Shown here: positions 50,460-58,238 of the stretch, in pieces | How the letters are laid out: each line of letters begins with the position of its first letter | Position numbering within the stretch: the stretch's first letter is position 1 | NCBI GenBank assembly: GCA_000230935.2 | Contig: AGIQ01000005.1 | Coordinates: forward strand, 124,001 to 188,000 | Reading direction: 5' to 3' | Origin: Mycolicibacterium rhodesiae JS60 | GTDB lineage: Bacteria; Actinomycetota; Actinomycetes; Mycobacteriales; Mycobacteriaceae | Length of the DNA stretch: 64,000 nt | Position numbers and translations under genes: made by a program | Notes under the pieces: model-generated | The model's input: the letters and a program-made list of their open reading frames with translations, nothing else | Database searches by the model: none | What the model was told of the DNA's origin: nothing

Positions 50460-51491
50460 CTAGAACAACTCTTTGGCCAGCAGTTCCAGGGTTGCCTCGC
50501 GTGCCGGCGCTGTTGCAGGGTCGGTGCCGCGATGCGCCGAAGCGACGGGATTGACCATCACCTCGTCGACGTCGAATTCTTGGGCCACCGCGCGGACCTG
50601 TTCGGCGGCCTCGGACGGCGAACCCACCACGGCCTTGGCGCGGCCCGCCGCGATGACGGCCTCCGCCTGCGGGTGCATCGTCAGCGCGGCGGCGTCCTCG
50701 ACGAGGTCCAGCGGTCCCAGCGGCTGGCCGGTACGCAGCCGCGCCATCATCTGCAGGTTCGGCAGCAGCAGCGCCTCGGCTTCGGCCCGCGTTGGCGCGA
50801 CCACCGCGTTGACCGTCATGAACGTCACCGGCTCGGCGGCCACATCGCTGGGCCGGAACTCCGACCGGTAGGTCGCGAGTGCCTCGACGGTGCCCTGCCC
50901 GGCGAAGTGATGGGCGAACACATACGGCAGCCCCTTGGCCGCGGCCAGGTGCGCCGAATACATCGACGAACCCAGCAGCCACAGCCGCGGCTCCGCGACC
51001 GCCGCCGGCGTGGCCTTGAGGATGTAGTCCTGGTTGCGGATCGGGATGCGCACCCCGTGCGCGCTCATCAACGCCGCGACGTCGTCGAGGTACTGCGGGA
51101 AGTTCTCGATATCGGAGTCGTCCCGGGTGCCGCGCAGCATGATCGACGTCACCGGATCCGAGCCGGGCGCCCGGCCGATGCCCAAGTCGATGCGGCCCGG
51201 GGCGGCGGCCTCCAGCAGGGCGAACTGCTCGGCGACGGCCAGCGGCGCGTGGTTGGGCAGCATCACCCCACCCGACCCCAGCCGCAGCTGCGTGGTCTGG
51301 GCGGCCAGGTAGGCGATCAGAACCGGCGGGCTGGTGGCCGCGACCGCAGGCATGTTGTGATGCTCGGCCAGCCAATACCGGGTGAATCCCAGCCGGTCGG
51401 CGGTCTGCGCCAGCCGCACGGTGGCCGCCAGCGCGTCGCCGGTGGTCTGGTCGGTCCGCACCGGGACAAGGTCGAGGACAGAAAGGCGCAT
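50460..51491 (-). CDS. LLM-class flavin-dependent oxidoreductase (MsnO8-type)
   Basis: Protein of 343 residues starting MRLSVLDLVPVRTDQTTGDA, the opening of the MsnO8-like luciferase branch. Also RYWLAEHHNMPAVAATSPPV and GRIDLGIGRAPGSDPVT, and the C-terminal FDVDEVMVNPVAS. It binds FMN; substrate unknown. ATG 51491 lies 7 nt after the udgB stop, so they may be cotranscribed. M. tuberculosis has Rv1260, a different flavoprotein, in this slot. The 263 bp after the neighbouring DUF385 gene show no gene. Confidence 0.87.
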   Translation of the reverse strand: MRLSVLDLVPVRTDQTTGDALAATVRLAQTADRLGFTRYWLAEHHNMPAVAATSPPVLIAYLAAQTTQLRLGSGGVMLPNHAPLAVAEQFALLEAAAPGRIDLGIGRAPGSDPVTSIMLRGTRDDSDIENFPQYLDDVAALMSAHGVRIPIRNQDYILKATPAAVAEPRLWLLGSSMYSAHLAAAKGLPYVFAHHFAGQGTVEALATYRSEFRPSDVAAEPVTFMTVNAVVAPTRAEAEALLLPNLQMMARLRTGQPLGPLDLVEDAAALTMHPQAEAVIAAGRAKAVVGSPSEAAEQVRAVAQEFDVDEVMVNPVASAHRGTDPATAPAREATLELLAKELF

Positions 51492-51498
51492 AGCAGGC

Positions 51499-52320
51499 TC
51501 AACGATACGACCGGGCGCGTGCTTCCCTGAACACATCGTCGAGCATGGCCGGGGTGAGCCGGCCGGTGAACATGTTCTGCTGGCTGGGGTGATAACAGCC
51601 CAGCAGTTGGCGGCCCGACGGCAGCTCGACGACCACCCCGTGGCCGAACTTCGGCTTGGCCAGGCTCGGTAGGTCGTCGGCGAGCAACCGCAACGCGGCC
51701 TGCCAGCCGAATCCACCCAAGGTGACGATCACCCGCACGGACGGGGCGATCATCGCCCATTCGGCGGTCAGCCAGGGCTCGCACGTCGAGCGCTCGTCGG
51801 GCGCCGGCTTGTTGGCCGGTGGGACGCAGCGCACCGCCGCCACCACTCGAATGTCGTTGGTAGTCAAGCCATCCGCGGCATCGACACTGGTCGGCTGGTT
51901 CACCAGCCCGGCGCGGTACAGGGCGGCGAACAGCTGATCCCCTGAGCGGTCGCCGGTGAACACCCGGCCCGTCCGGTTGCCACCGTGCGCGGCGGGCGCC
52001 AGCCCCAGGACCAGGATCTTCGGCCGCTGTGAGCCCCACCCGGTGATCGGGCGGCCCCAGTACGGCTCGCCCGCGAACGATCGCCGCTTGGCGATCGCCA
52101 CCTCCTCACGCCAGGCGACCAGCCGTGGGCAGGCCCGGCACACACTGACCAGGGCGTCGAGATCAGCCAGATCACCCGCCGTGGCGGCCAGCGTGGCGAC
52201 CTGACCGGGGTCGGTCGCCGCCGGGGTCTCCGGCGTGGCGGGGTCACCGGGCCAGCCTGTGCCCGGCGGGACCGGCGACTCGAACAGCACCCCGGTACGC
52301 GGATGGGCATGGACGGTCAC
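51499..52320 (-). CDS. udgB: Uracil-DNA glycosylase family 5 (UdgB, Rv1259)
   Basis: Protein of 273 residues. Motif A LGLAPAAHGGNRTGRVFTGD (about 105-124) and motif B GCYHPSQQNMFTG (about 243) match UDG family 5, which removes uracil, hypoxanthine and ethenocytosine. The four [4Fe-4S] ligands are probably in CRACPR (about 60-63), RCVPPANK and STCEPW. GTG 52320 is the start; it is divergent from tap with 53 bp between starts. Confidence 0.93.
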   Translation of the reverse strand: MTVHAHPRTGVLFESPVPPGTGWPGDPATPETPAATDPGQVATLAATAGDLADLDALVSVCRACPRLVAWREEVAIAKRRSFAGEPYWGRPITGWGSQRPKILVLGLAPAAHGGNRTGRVFTGDRSGDQLFAALYRAGLVNQPTSVDAADGLTTNDIRVVAAVRCVPPANKPAPDERSTCEPWLTAEWAMIAPSVRVIVTLGGFGWQAALRLLADDLPSLAKPKFGHGVVVELPSGRQLLGCYHPSQQNMFTGRLTPAMLDDVFREARARSYR

Positions 52321-52373
52321 CGGTCTACTGTGCCCGCGCGCACGGCACCGCGCGAGAAAACTAGGCTCTGCGG

Positions 52374-53615
52374 GTGGCCAACACGCGCGCTCCCGCGGTG
52401 CTGATCCTGTCGTCGACTTTCCTGGCCGCGGGCGCCAACGGCATCTCCATGGTCGCGTTCCCGTGGCTGGTGCTCCAACGCACCGGAAACGCCGTGGACG
52501 CCTCGATCGTCGCGGGTGCGGCGACCCTACCGCTGCTGTTCGCCACGCTCATCGCCGGCGCCGCCGTCGACTTCATCGGCCGGCGCCGGGTCGCGATGCT
52601 CTCCGACGCCCTGTCGGCCGCCGCGGTCACGGCGATCCCGGTGCTGGCCATCGCCGTCGGCACCGACGTGCTGAACACGCTCGTGCTGGCCGCCCTGGCC
52701 GCCCTGGGCAACTTCTTCGATCCGGCCGGCATGACCGCGCGGCAGTCGATGCTGCCTGAGGCGGCCGCCCGGGCGGGCTGGACCCGCGATCACACCAACA
52801 GCGTCTACGAGGCGGTGTTCAACCTGGCCTACATCACCGGACCGGGTATCGGTGGTCTGCTGATCGCGGCGCTCGGCGGGGTCAACGCGATGTGGGTCAC
52901 CGCCGCGCTATTCGGGCTGGCGATCCTGACGATGGCGGTGCTGCGACTCGAGGGCACCGGCCGCCCAGCCCGCGAAAAGCTGCCCGAGAGTGTGGTTTCC
53001 GGCGTCCTGGAGGGGTTGAAGTTCGTCTGGCACAACCGGGTGCTCCGCACTCTCGGACTCATCGACCTGGCGGTCACCGGCCTGTATCTGCCGATGGAAA
53101 GCGTGCTGTTCCCCAAGTACTTCACCGACCGCAACGAGCCGGCCCAGCTCGGCTGGGTGTTGATGGCATTGTCGATCGGCGGCTTGATCGGGGCGCTGAG
53201 CTGGACGGTGCTGTCGAAGTTCTCCAGCAAGCGCAGAACCGTGCTGACGGCGGTCTTGACGTTCGGTATCGCGGTGGCCGTCATCGGGTTCCTGCCGCCA
53301 CTACCGGTGATCCTGTCGTTCGCCACGGTGGTCGGCCTGGTCTACGGACCGATCGGCCCGATCTACAACACGATCATGCAGACCCGCACGCCTGAGGAAC
53401 TGCGCGGCCGGGTGGTCGGGGTGATGACGTCGATGACGTATGCCGCGGGACCGATCGGGTTCATGCTGGCCGGCCCGCTGGTCGACACCTTCGGCTTGAA
53501 GGTGACGTTCCTGGTGCTGGCGGTGCCGATCCTGGTGATCGGCCTGCTGTGTCCGTGGCTGCCCGCGCTGCGTGAACTCGACGACGAACCAGAGCCCCAC
53601 AAGACCCCCGCCTAA
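52374..53615 (+). CDS. tap: MFS efflux pump Tap (Rv1258c-like)
   Basis: Membrane protein of 413 residues with about 12 transmembrane segments. It closely resembles Tap: GAAVDFIGRRRVAMLSDALS (motif A), PAGMTARQSMLPEAAARAGW, ITGPGIGGLLIAALGG, LPMESVLFPKYFTDRN and GRVVGVMTSMTYAAGPIG. Tap homologues give low-level intrinsic efflux of tetracycline, aminoglycosides, spectinomycin and other drugs. GTG 52374 starts it. The next gene follows after 9 nt. Confidence 0.92.
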   Translation: MANTRAPAVLILSSTFLAAGANGISMVAFPWLVLQRTGNAVDASIVAGAATLPLLFATLIAGAAVDFIGRRRVAMLSDALSAAAVTAIPVLAIAVGTDVLNTLVLAALAALGNFFDPAGMTARQSMLPEAAARAGWTRDHTNSVYEAVFNLAYITGPGIGGLLIAALGGVNAMWVTAALFGLAILTMAVLRLEGTGRPAREKLPESVVSGVLEGLKFVWHNRVLRTLGLIDLAVTGLYLPMESVLFPKYFTDRNEPAQLGWVLMALSIGGLIGALSWTVLSKFSSKRRTVLTAVLTFGIAVAVIGFLPPLPVILSFATVVGLVYGPIGPIYNTIMQTRTPEELRGRVVGVMTSMTYAAGPIGFMLAGPLVDTFGLKVTFLVLAVPILVIGLLCPWLPALRELDDEPEPHKTPA

Positions 53616-53624
53616 GATGGCCCA

Positions 53625-54992
53625 ATGGCCGTGAGCACCGTGGCCGGCCTGGCCGCCGAACTGCCCGACGGGGTCGTCGTCACCGACCCCGACATCGTGG
53701 CCTCCTACCGCCAGGACCGGGCCGCCGATCCCGCGGCAGGCACGCCGTTGGCGGTGGTCCGGCCCACCCGCACCGAAGAGGTGCAGACGGTGCTGCGCTG
53801 GGCCTCACAGAATCGCATCGCGGTGGTGCCGCGCGGGGCCGGCACCGGCCTGTCCGGCGGGGCGACAGCCGTCGATGGCGGGATCGTGCTGTCGACGGAG
53901 AAGATGCGCGACATCACCGTCGATCCGGTGACCCGCACCGCCGTCGCGCAGCCCGGGCTGCTCAATGCGGAGGTGAAGAAGGCGGTCGCCGAGTACGGGC
54001 TGTGGTACCCGCCGGATCCGTCGTCGTACGAGATCTGCAGCATCGGCGGCAACATCGCCACCAATGCCGGCGGGCTGTGCTGCGTAAAGTACGGCGTGAC
54101 AACTGATTACGTGCTCGGCCTGCAGGTCGTGCTGGCCGACGGAACCGCGGTGCGCCTGGGCGGGCCGCGACTCAAGGACGTGGCCGGGCTCTCGCTGACC
54201 AAGCTGTTCGTCGGCAGCGAGGGCACCCTCGGGGTGATCACCGAGGTGACGCTGCGCCTGCTGCCACCCCAGCCGTCGGCGTGCACGGTGGTGGCCACGT
54301 TCGACTCGGTGGAGGCGGCGGCCGGGGCCGTGCTCACGATCACCAGCCGCATCCGGCCCTCGATGCTGGAGTTCATGGACGCGGTGGCGATCAACGCCGT
54401 CGAGGACAAGCTGCGGATGGGACTGGACCGTTCCGCGGCCGCGATGATGGTGGCCGCCTCCGACGACCGCGGGCCGACCGGCGCGCAAGACGCCGAATAC
54501 ATGGCCCGGGTGTTCACCGAAGCCGGTGCGACCGAATGCTTTTCGACGGCCGACCCGGACGAGGGCGAGGCGTTCGTGGCGGCCCGGCGGTTCGCGATCC
54601 CCGCGGTGGAGGCCAAGGGTTCGCTGCTGCTCGAGGACGTCGGGGTGCCGCTGCCCGCGCTGGCCGAGTTGGTCGGCGGGGTGGCCAAGATCGCGGCCGA
54701 CCGCGACCTGACGATCTCGGTGATCGCGCACGCCGGGGACGGCAACACCCACCCCCTGATCGTGTACGACCCCGCCGACGCAGCGATGACGCAGCGCGCC
54801 GAGCAAGCGTTCGGCGAGATCATGGACCTGGCGGTGTCGCTGGGCGGGACGATCACCGGCGAGCATGGCGTCGGCCGGCTGAAGAAGCCCTGGCTGGCGG
54901 GTCAGCTCGGCCCGGAGGCCATGGAGCTCAACCGCAGGATCAAGACCGCGCTTGACCCCGATGGAATCCTCAACCCTGGTGCGGTGATCTAG
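53625..54992 (+). CDS. FAD-binding oxidase, glycolate/D-lactate oxidase type (GlcD/Rv1257c-like)
   Basis: Protein of 455 residues, matching Rv1257c in length. N-terminal PCMH FAD-binding domain: VVPRGAGTGLSGGATAVDGG (about 67-86) and SIGGNIATNAGGLCCVKYG. The C-terminal domain has HAGDGNTHPLIVYD and GTITGEHGVGRLKKPWL, the substrate/FAD-closing motifs of the 4-domain (GlcD, D-LDH) group. It probably oxidises a D-2-hydroxy acid. ATG 53625 is the start. The 3' end overlaps the convergent hoxW gene by 23 bp, and the synteny with M. tuberculosis ends here. Confidence 0.92.
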   Translation: MAVSTVAGLAAELPDGVVVTDPDIVASYRQDRAADPAAGTPLAVVRPTRTEEVQTVLRWASQNRIAVVPRGAGTGLSGGATAVDGGIVLSTEKMRDITVDPVTRTAVAQPGLLNAEVKKAVAEYGLWYPPDPSSYEICSIGGNIATNAGGLCCVKYGVTTDYVLGLQVVLADGTAVRLGGPRLKDVAGLSLTKLFVGSEGTLGVITEVTLRLLPPQPSACTVVATFDSVEAAAGAVLTITSRIRPSMLEFMDAVAINAVEDKLRMGLDRSAAAMMVAASDDRGPTGAQDAEYMARVFTEAGATECFSTADPDEGEAFVAARRFAIPAVEAKGSLLLEDVGVPLPALAELVGGVAKIAADRDLTISVIAHAGDGNTHPLIVYDPADAAMTQRAEQAFGEIMDLAVSLGGTITGEHGVGRLKKPWLAGQLGPEAMELNRRIKTALDPDGILNPGAVI

Positions 54993-55446
54993 CGGTTCGC
55001 GATACCAGCAGGCTCAATGCGCGCTCGAGATTGCGTTCGGCGGCCGAGGTCAACCCCTGCCGCAGCTCCCACCGATAACCACGGATGGCCAGCAGGCAGG
55101 CATCCGGGATGCGCTCGAAGCACTGCACAGTGGTCGCCAGGATCGTCGGTACCGACATCGCGTGCGAGGTGAAGCTGAAGTCCAACACCGGTGCGGGGCG
55201 GCTGACCGCGAACGATTCCACCGCGGGGTCCTTGGTCGCGTCGACGAACAACACCCGGGCGTATCGGCTGATCAGATCGGCATCTTCGAGGTTGAGTTGG
55301 TAGGTGCGCCGCAGAGCTGCCCGCGGTGGGTGATCCTCGAGCCGGTCGATGAACGCCCAGCCCAGCCCGTCGTCTTCGCGGCCGGCATTGCCAATGCCGT
55401 AGATCAAACTGTCTGGGCTGTCGAAGAATTCATCGAGACTGTTCAT
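54970..55446 (-). CDS. hoxW: [NiFe] hydrogenase maturation protease HoxW
   Basis: Protein of 158 residues with the HybD/HycI fold signature: IYGIGNAGREDDGLGWAFID (Glu near residue 24), VLFVDATKDP (Asp) and FTSHAMSV (His), the three nickel-sensing ligands. It cuts the C-terminal peptide of the hydrogenase large subunit after nickel insertion. ATG 55446 overlaps hoxH by 17 bp. Last gene of the operon. Confidence in assignment comes from motifs plus position; no other Hyp maturation gene is in the window. Confidence 0.9.
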   Translation of the reverse strand: MNSLDEFFDSPDSLIYGIGNAGREDDGLGWAFIDRLEDHPPRAALRRTYQLNLEDADLISRYARVLFVDATKDPAVESFAVSRPAPVLDFSFTSHAMSVPTILATTVQCFERIPDACLLAIRGYRWELRQGLTSAAERNLERALSLLVSRTARSPHQG

Positions 55447-56884
55447 TGATCACCCGCCCTCGCGCATCGACCACGGTGACGGTCAGCGGCATCTGCCCCA
55501 GCGCGTGGGTGGCACAGCTCAGGCAGGGATCGTAGGCCCGGATACCCACCTCGATCGCGTTCATCATGCCCTCGGTGATCTCGGTCTTGCCGCCGAGGTA
55601 ATGCTCGGCCACGCTGCGCACCGTGCGGTTGAGCACCTGATTGTTCTGCGTGGTGGCGACGATCAGGTTCGCGAAGGTGATGTTCGCCTCCCGATCGGCG
55701 CGGTAGTGATGCAGCAGGCTGCCGCGCGGTGCTTCCACCACGCCGACACCCTCGCCGACCCACGCGTCCGGGCCGGGTGTCACCACGAGGTCGTCGTTGC
55801 AGATGTCGGGGTCGGCGAGCAGATCCCTGACCACCTCGGCGGCGTGGATGATCTCGATTGTCCGCGCCCAATTAGTGTGCAGTGTCATGGTATTGGCGCG
55901 CCCACCGGTGTAGGCGTGGAACCTGTCCAGCGCTTCGGCGGCGAGCGGGGTCGGTAGCGTCTTGGTGACGTTGAGTCGCGCCAGTGGACCCACCCGGACC
56001 GATCCTGCGTCGCGGCCGAGGTCGGTGAGGTAGGGAAACTTCATGTAGCTCCACTTCTCGACAGCCTCGGAGAAGTGGTCGAGATAGTCGCGGTAGTCGA
56101 ACTCCCGCACGACGTTCTTGTCGTCGTCGGTCACCCGGAGCCGGCCGTCGTAGTAGTCGACGTTGCCGTTGTCGTCGACCAGGCACATGTTCAGCGAAGG
56201 CACCGTGGCGAAGGTGTCGACCTCGTCGCGGTGTTGTTCATGGAAGTCGTAGAACATCTGCAACCCAAGCTGGGCGTCCTCGATGACCTGGTCGACCGAG
56301 GGTAGTCCGTCCTCGCCGCGCAGGAACCGGTCCACGTCGGCGGGGGTCAGGCTCTTGTTCACGCCGCCGGGCACCGCCGAGATGCCGTGCATGCGTTTCC
56401 CGAATACCGCCTCGATGACCTCTTGGCCCCACTTACGCAGCCGGACAACACGTTTGACGAGCTCGGGATTGGCTTCGATCAGCCCGATGAAGTTCCGCTT
56501 CTCCGGTGCGGCGTCGATCCCGAATAGCATCTCGGGCACCACGAGATAGAAGTAGGCCGTGACATGGGACTGCAGCATCTGCGCGTAATGGCCGAGCCGG
56601 CGCATCTTGATCGCGGTCGGGGTGAGCGCGGTCCCCGCCCCGACCATGTCGTCGAGGGCCTTCGCCCCGGCCAGATGGTGGCTGACGAAGCAGATCCCGC
56701 AGATTCGCTGCATCAGAACCGGCGCCTCCCAGTACGGGTGGCCACAGATGAACTTCTCGTAGCCGCGGAACTCCACCACCTGCAACCTGGCATCGGTCAC
56801 GTTGTGGTCGTCGTCGAGTTCGATGACGACCTTGCCGTGCCCCTCGATGCGGGTGACCGGATCGATGACGAGTGTCGTTGCCAT
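55430..56884 (-). CDS. hoxH: [NiFe] hydrogenase large subunit HoxH (NAD-reducing, group 3d type)
   Basis: Protein of 484 residues carrying the Ni-Fe site. Ligand motifs: RICGICFVSHH (Cys62 and Cys65, following the RxCGxCxxxH pattern) and DPCLSCATH near the C-terminus (about 456-461). A 24-residue tail, ALGQMPLTVT to NEQSR, follows the His and is the expected substrate of HoxW. The N-terminal IDPVTRIEGHGKV is typical. ATG 56884 has AGGGG 11 nt upstream. It lies 14 nt after hoxY. Confidence 0.94.
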   Translation of the reverse strand: MATTLVIDPVTRIEGHGKVVIELDDDHNVTDARLQVVEFRGYEKFICGHPYWEAPVLMQRICGICFVSHHLAGAKALDDMVGAGTALTPTAIKMRRLGHYAQMLQSHVTAYFYLVVPEMLFGIDAAPEKRNFIGLIEANPELVKRVVRLRKWGQEVIEAVFGKRMHGISAVPGGVNKSLTPADVDRFLRGEDGLPSVDQVIEDAQLGLQMFYDFHEQHRDEVDTFATVPSLNMCLVDDNGNVDYYDGRLRVTDDDKNVVREFDYRDYLDHFSEAVEKWSYMKFPYLTDLGRDAGSVRVGPLARLNVTKTLPTPLAAEALDRFHAYTGGRANTMTLHTNWARTIEIIHAAEVVRDLLADPDICNDDLVVTPGPDAWVGEGVGVVEAPRGSLLHHYRADREANITFANLIVATTQNNQVLNRTVRSVAEHYLGGKTEITEGMMNAIEVGIRAYDPCLSCATHALGQMPLTVTVVDARGRVINEQSR

Positions 56885-56898
56885 GGAACGCAATTCCC

Positions 56899-57528
56899 CT
56901 AGTCGAAGTGATTGAGCGAGGTCGGCAGGTTCACCGGACGGCCCTCGATCAGATCCTCGAGGACGTCGAGAATCGCCTCGGGCGTGGGCGGGCAGCCGGG
57001 GATGAAGTAGTCCATGTGGACGACCTCATGGCAGGGATACACGTTGTTGGTCAGGATCGGCAGGTGGCGGTCGTAGGGTATGACCGGCTTCGCCCCCAGC
57101 TCCGCGGTCGGCGAATCCAGGTACGCTTCGGCGAGACAGTCCTCGAGCCCGAACAGGTTTCGCAATGACGGGACTCCGCCCCAGATGGCGCAGGCACCGA
57201 CCGAGATGAGAACGTCACAGTTGTCCCGGAAATGGCGCAGTGTCTCGATGTTCTCGTCGTTGGCGACACCGCCCTCGATGAATCCGATCGCGCACCGCTC
57301 CGGAATACGTTTGATATCGGTGAACGATGACCGCAGAATGGTGATCCTGTCGAGCAGCCCGATCATCCGCTCGTCGATGTCGAGCAACGACAGGCTGCAG
57401 CCCCAGCACCCACATAGGCTGATCATCGACACCTTGATCTTCTCGGCGCGGGCCGCGACCAGCTCCGGATCGAGGGGGGTGGCCGGAAGTTGATGCGAGG
57501 CAATCTCGTTAGCATCCTGCGTCGTCAC
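56899..57528 (-). CDS. hoxY: [NiFe] hydrogenase small subunit HoxY
   Basis: Protein of 209 residues with the single proximal [4Fe-4S] cluster typical of group 3 small subunits: SLCGCWGCSLSLLD (about 37-50), VGACAIWGGVPSLRN and FIPGCPPTPEAI. There is no Tat signal, so the enzyme is cytoplasmic. GTG 57528 has GGGGGAA 7 nt upstream and overlaps the hoxU stop by 4 bp. Confidence 0.94.
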   Translation of the reverse strand: MTTQDANEIASHQLPATPLDPELVAARAEKIKVSMISLCGCWGCSLSLLDIDERMIGLLDRITILRSSFTDIKRIPERCAIGFIEGGVANDENIETLRHFRDNCDVLISVGACAIWGGVPSLRNLFGLEDCLAEAYLDSPTAELGAKPVIPYDRHLPILTNNVYPCHEVVHMDYFIPGCPPTPEAILDVLEDLIEGRPVNLPTSLNHFD

Positions 57529-58238
57529 TTGATGTTCCCCCGCGATGGTTCGAGAGCCCGGTCGCGGACCGATTCGATCTCGAAGCGGCGTTCGCCGATG
57601 GGCTGGTCGAAACCCACCCGTTTCTTCAGAATCGTTCCGACCGGGCAGATGTCGACGGCCTCGTCGACCTGTTCCGGCGGCATCTTGTCGGCCAGTTCGA
57701 CGTCGATCTCGATGCGGGCATGCGTTCCGCGCCCGCTGATGCTGAAGATCTTCTTACCGGTCTCGCGGTCTCGGATGAACTCGACACAACGTTGACAGAA
57801 GATGCATCGGTCGCGCTCGAGCCAAATCGCTTCCGACGCATGGTCGGTCACCCGCTCCGGGAACTGGTACGGGAAGCGGGACACCGTCATGTCGACCTCG
57901 TAGGCGACGGCCTGCAATGTGCAGCGGCCGGACTTCTCGCAGCTCGGGCAGTTGTGGTTGCCCTCGGAGAACAGGATTTCGACCAGCGCCTTGCGGGCGT
58001 CGGCGGCGTCGGGGACGTCGACCTCGACCCGCATTCCAGCGCTGACCCGGACCGTGCAGGCGGTCACCATCGTGCCGTTCACCTTCACCGAGCAGGCTCG
58101 GCAGGTTCCCAGCGCCGGATGCTCCGGCAGGTAACACAGAGTCGGGATGTAGACGCCGGCCTGTGCCGCCGCGTCGACGAGCGTCGCACCGTCCTCGGTG
58201 CTGATGGTGGTGCCGTCGATGTCGATCTCGATTGTCAC
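57525..58238 (-). CDS. hoxU: Hydrogenase diaphorase Fe-S subunit HoxU
   Basis: Protein of 237 residues, like the first part of NuoG. An N-terminal [2Fe-2S] ferredoxin domain (CYLPEHPALGTCRACSVKV), a His/Cys [4Fe-4S] motif (HNCPSCEKSGRC), then CIFCQRCVEFIRD and DICPVGTILKK, forming a second [4Fe-4S]. It passes electrons between HoxF and HoxY. GTG 58238 has GGGAGG upstream and overlaps the hoxF stop by 4 bp. Confidence 0.94.
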   Translation of the reverse strand: MTIEIDIDGTTISTEDGATLVDAAAQAGVYIPTLCYLPEHPALGTCRACSVKVNGTMVTACTVRVSAGMRVEVDVPDAADARKALVEILFSEGNHNCPSCEKSGRCTLQAVAYEVDMTVSRFPYQFPERVTDHASEAIWLERDRCIFCQRCVEFIRDRETGKKIFSISGRGTHARIEIDVELADKMPPEQVDEAVDICPVGTILKKRVGFDQPIGERRFEIESVRDRALEPSRGNIK

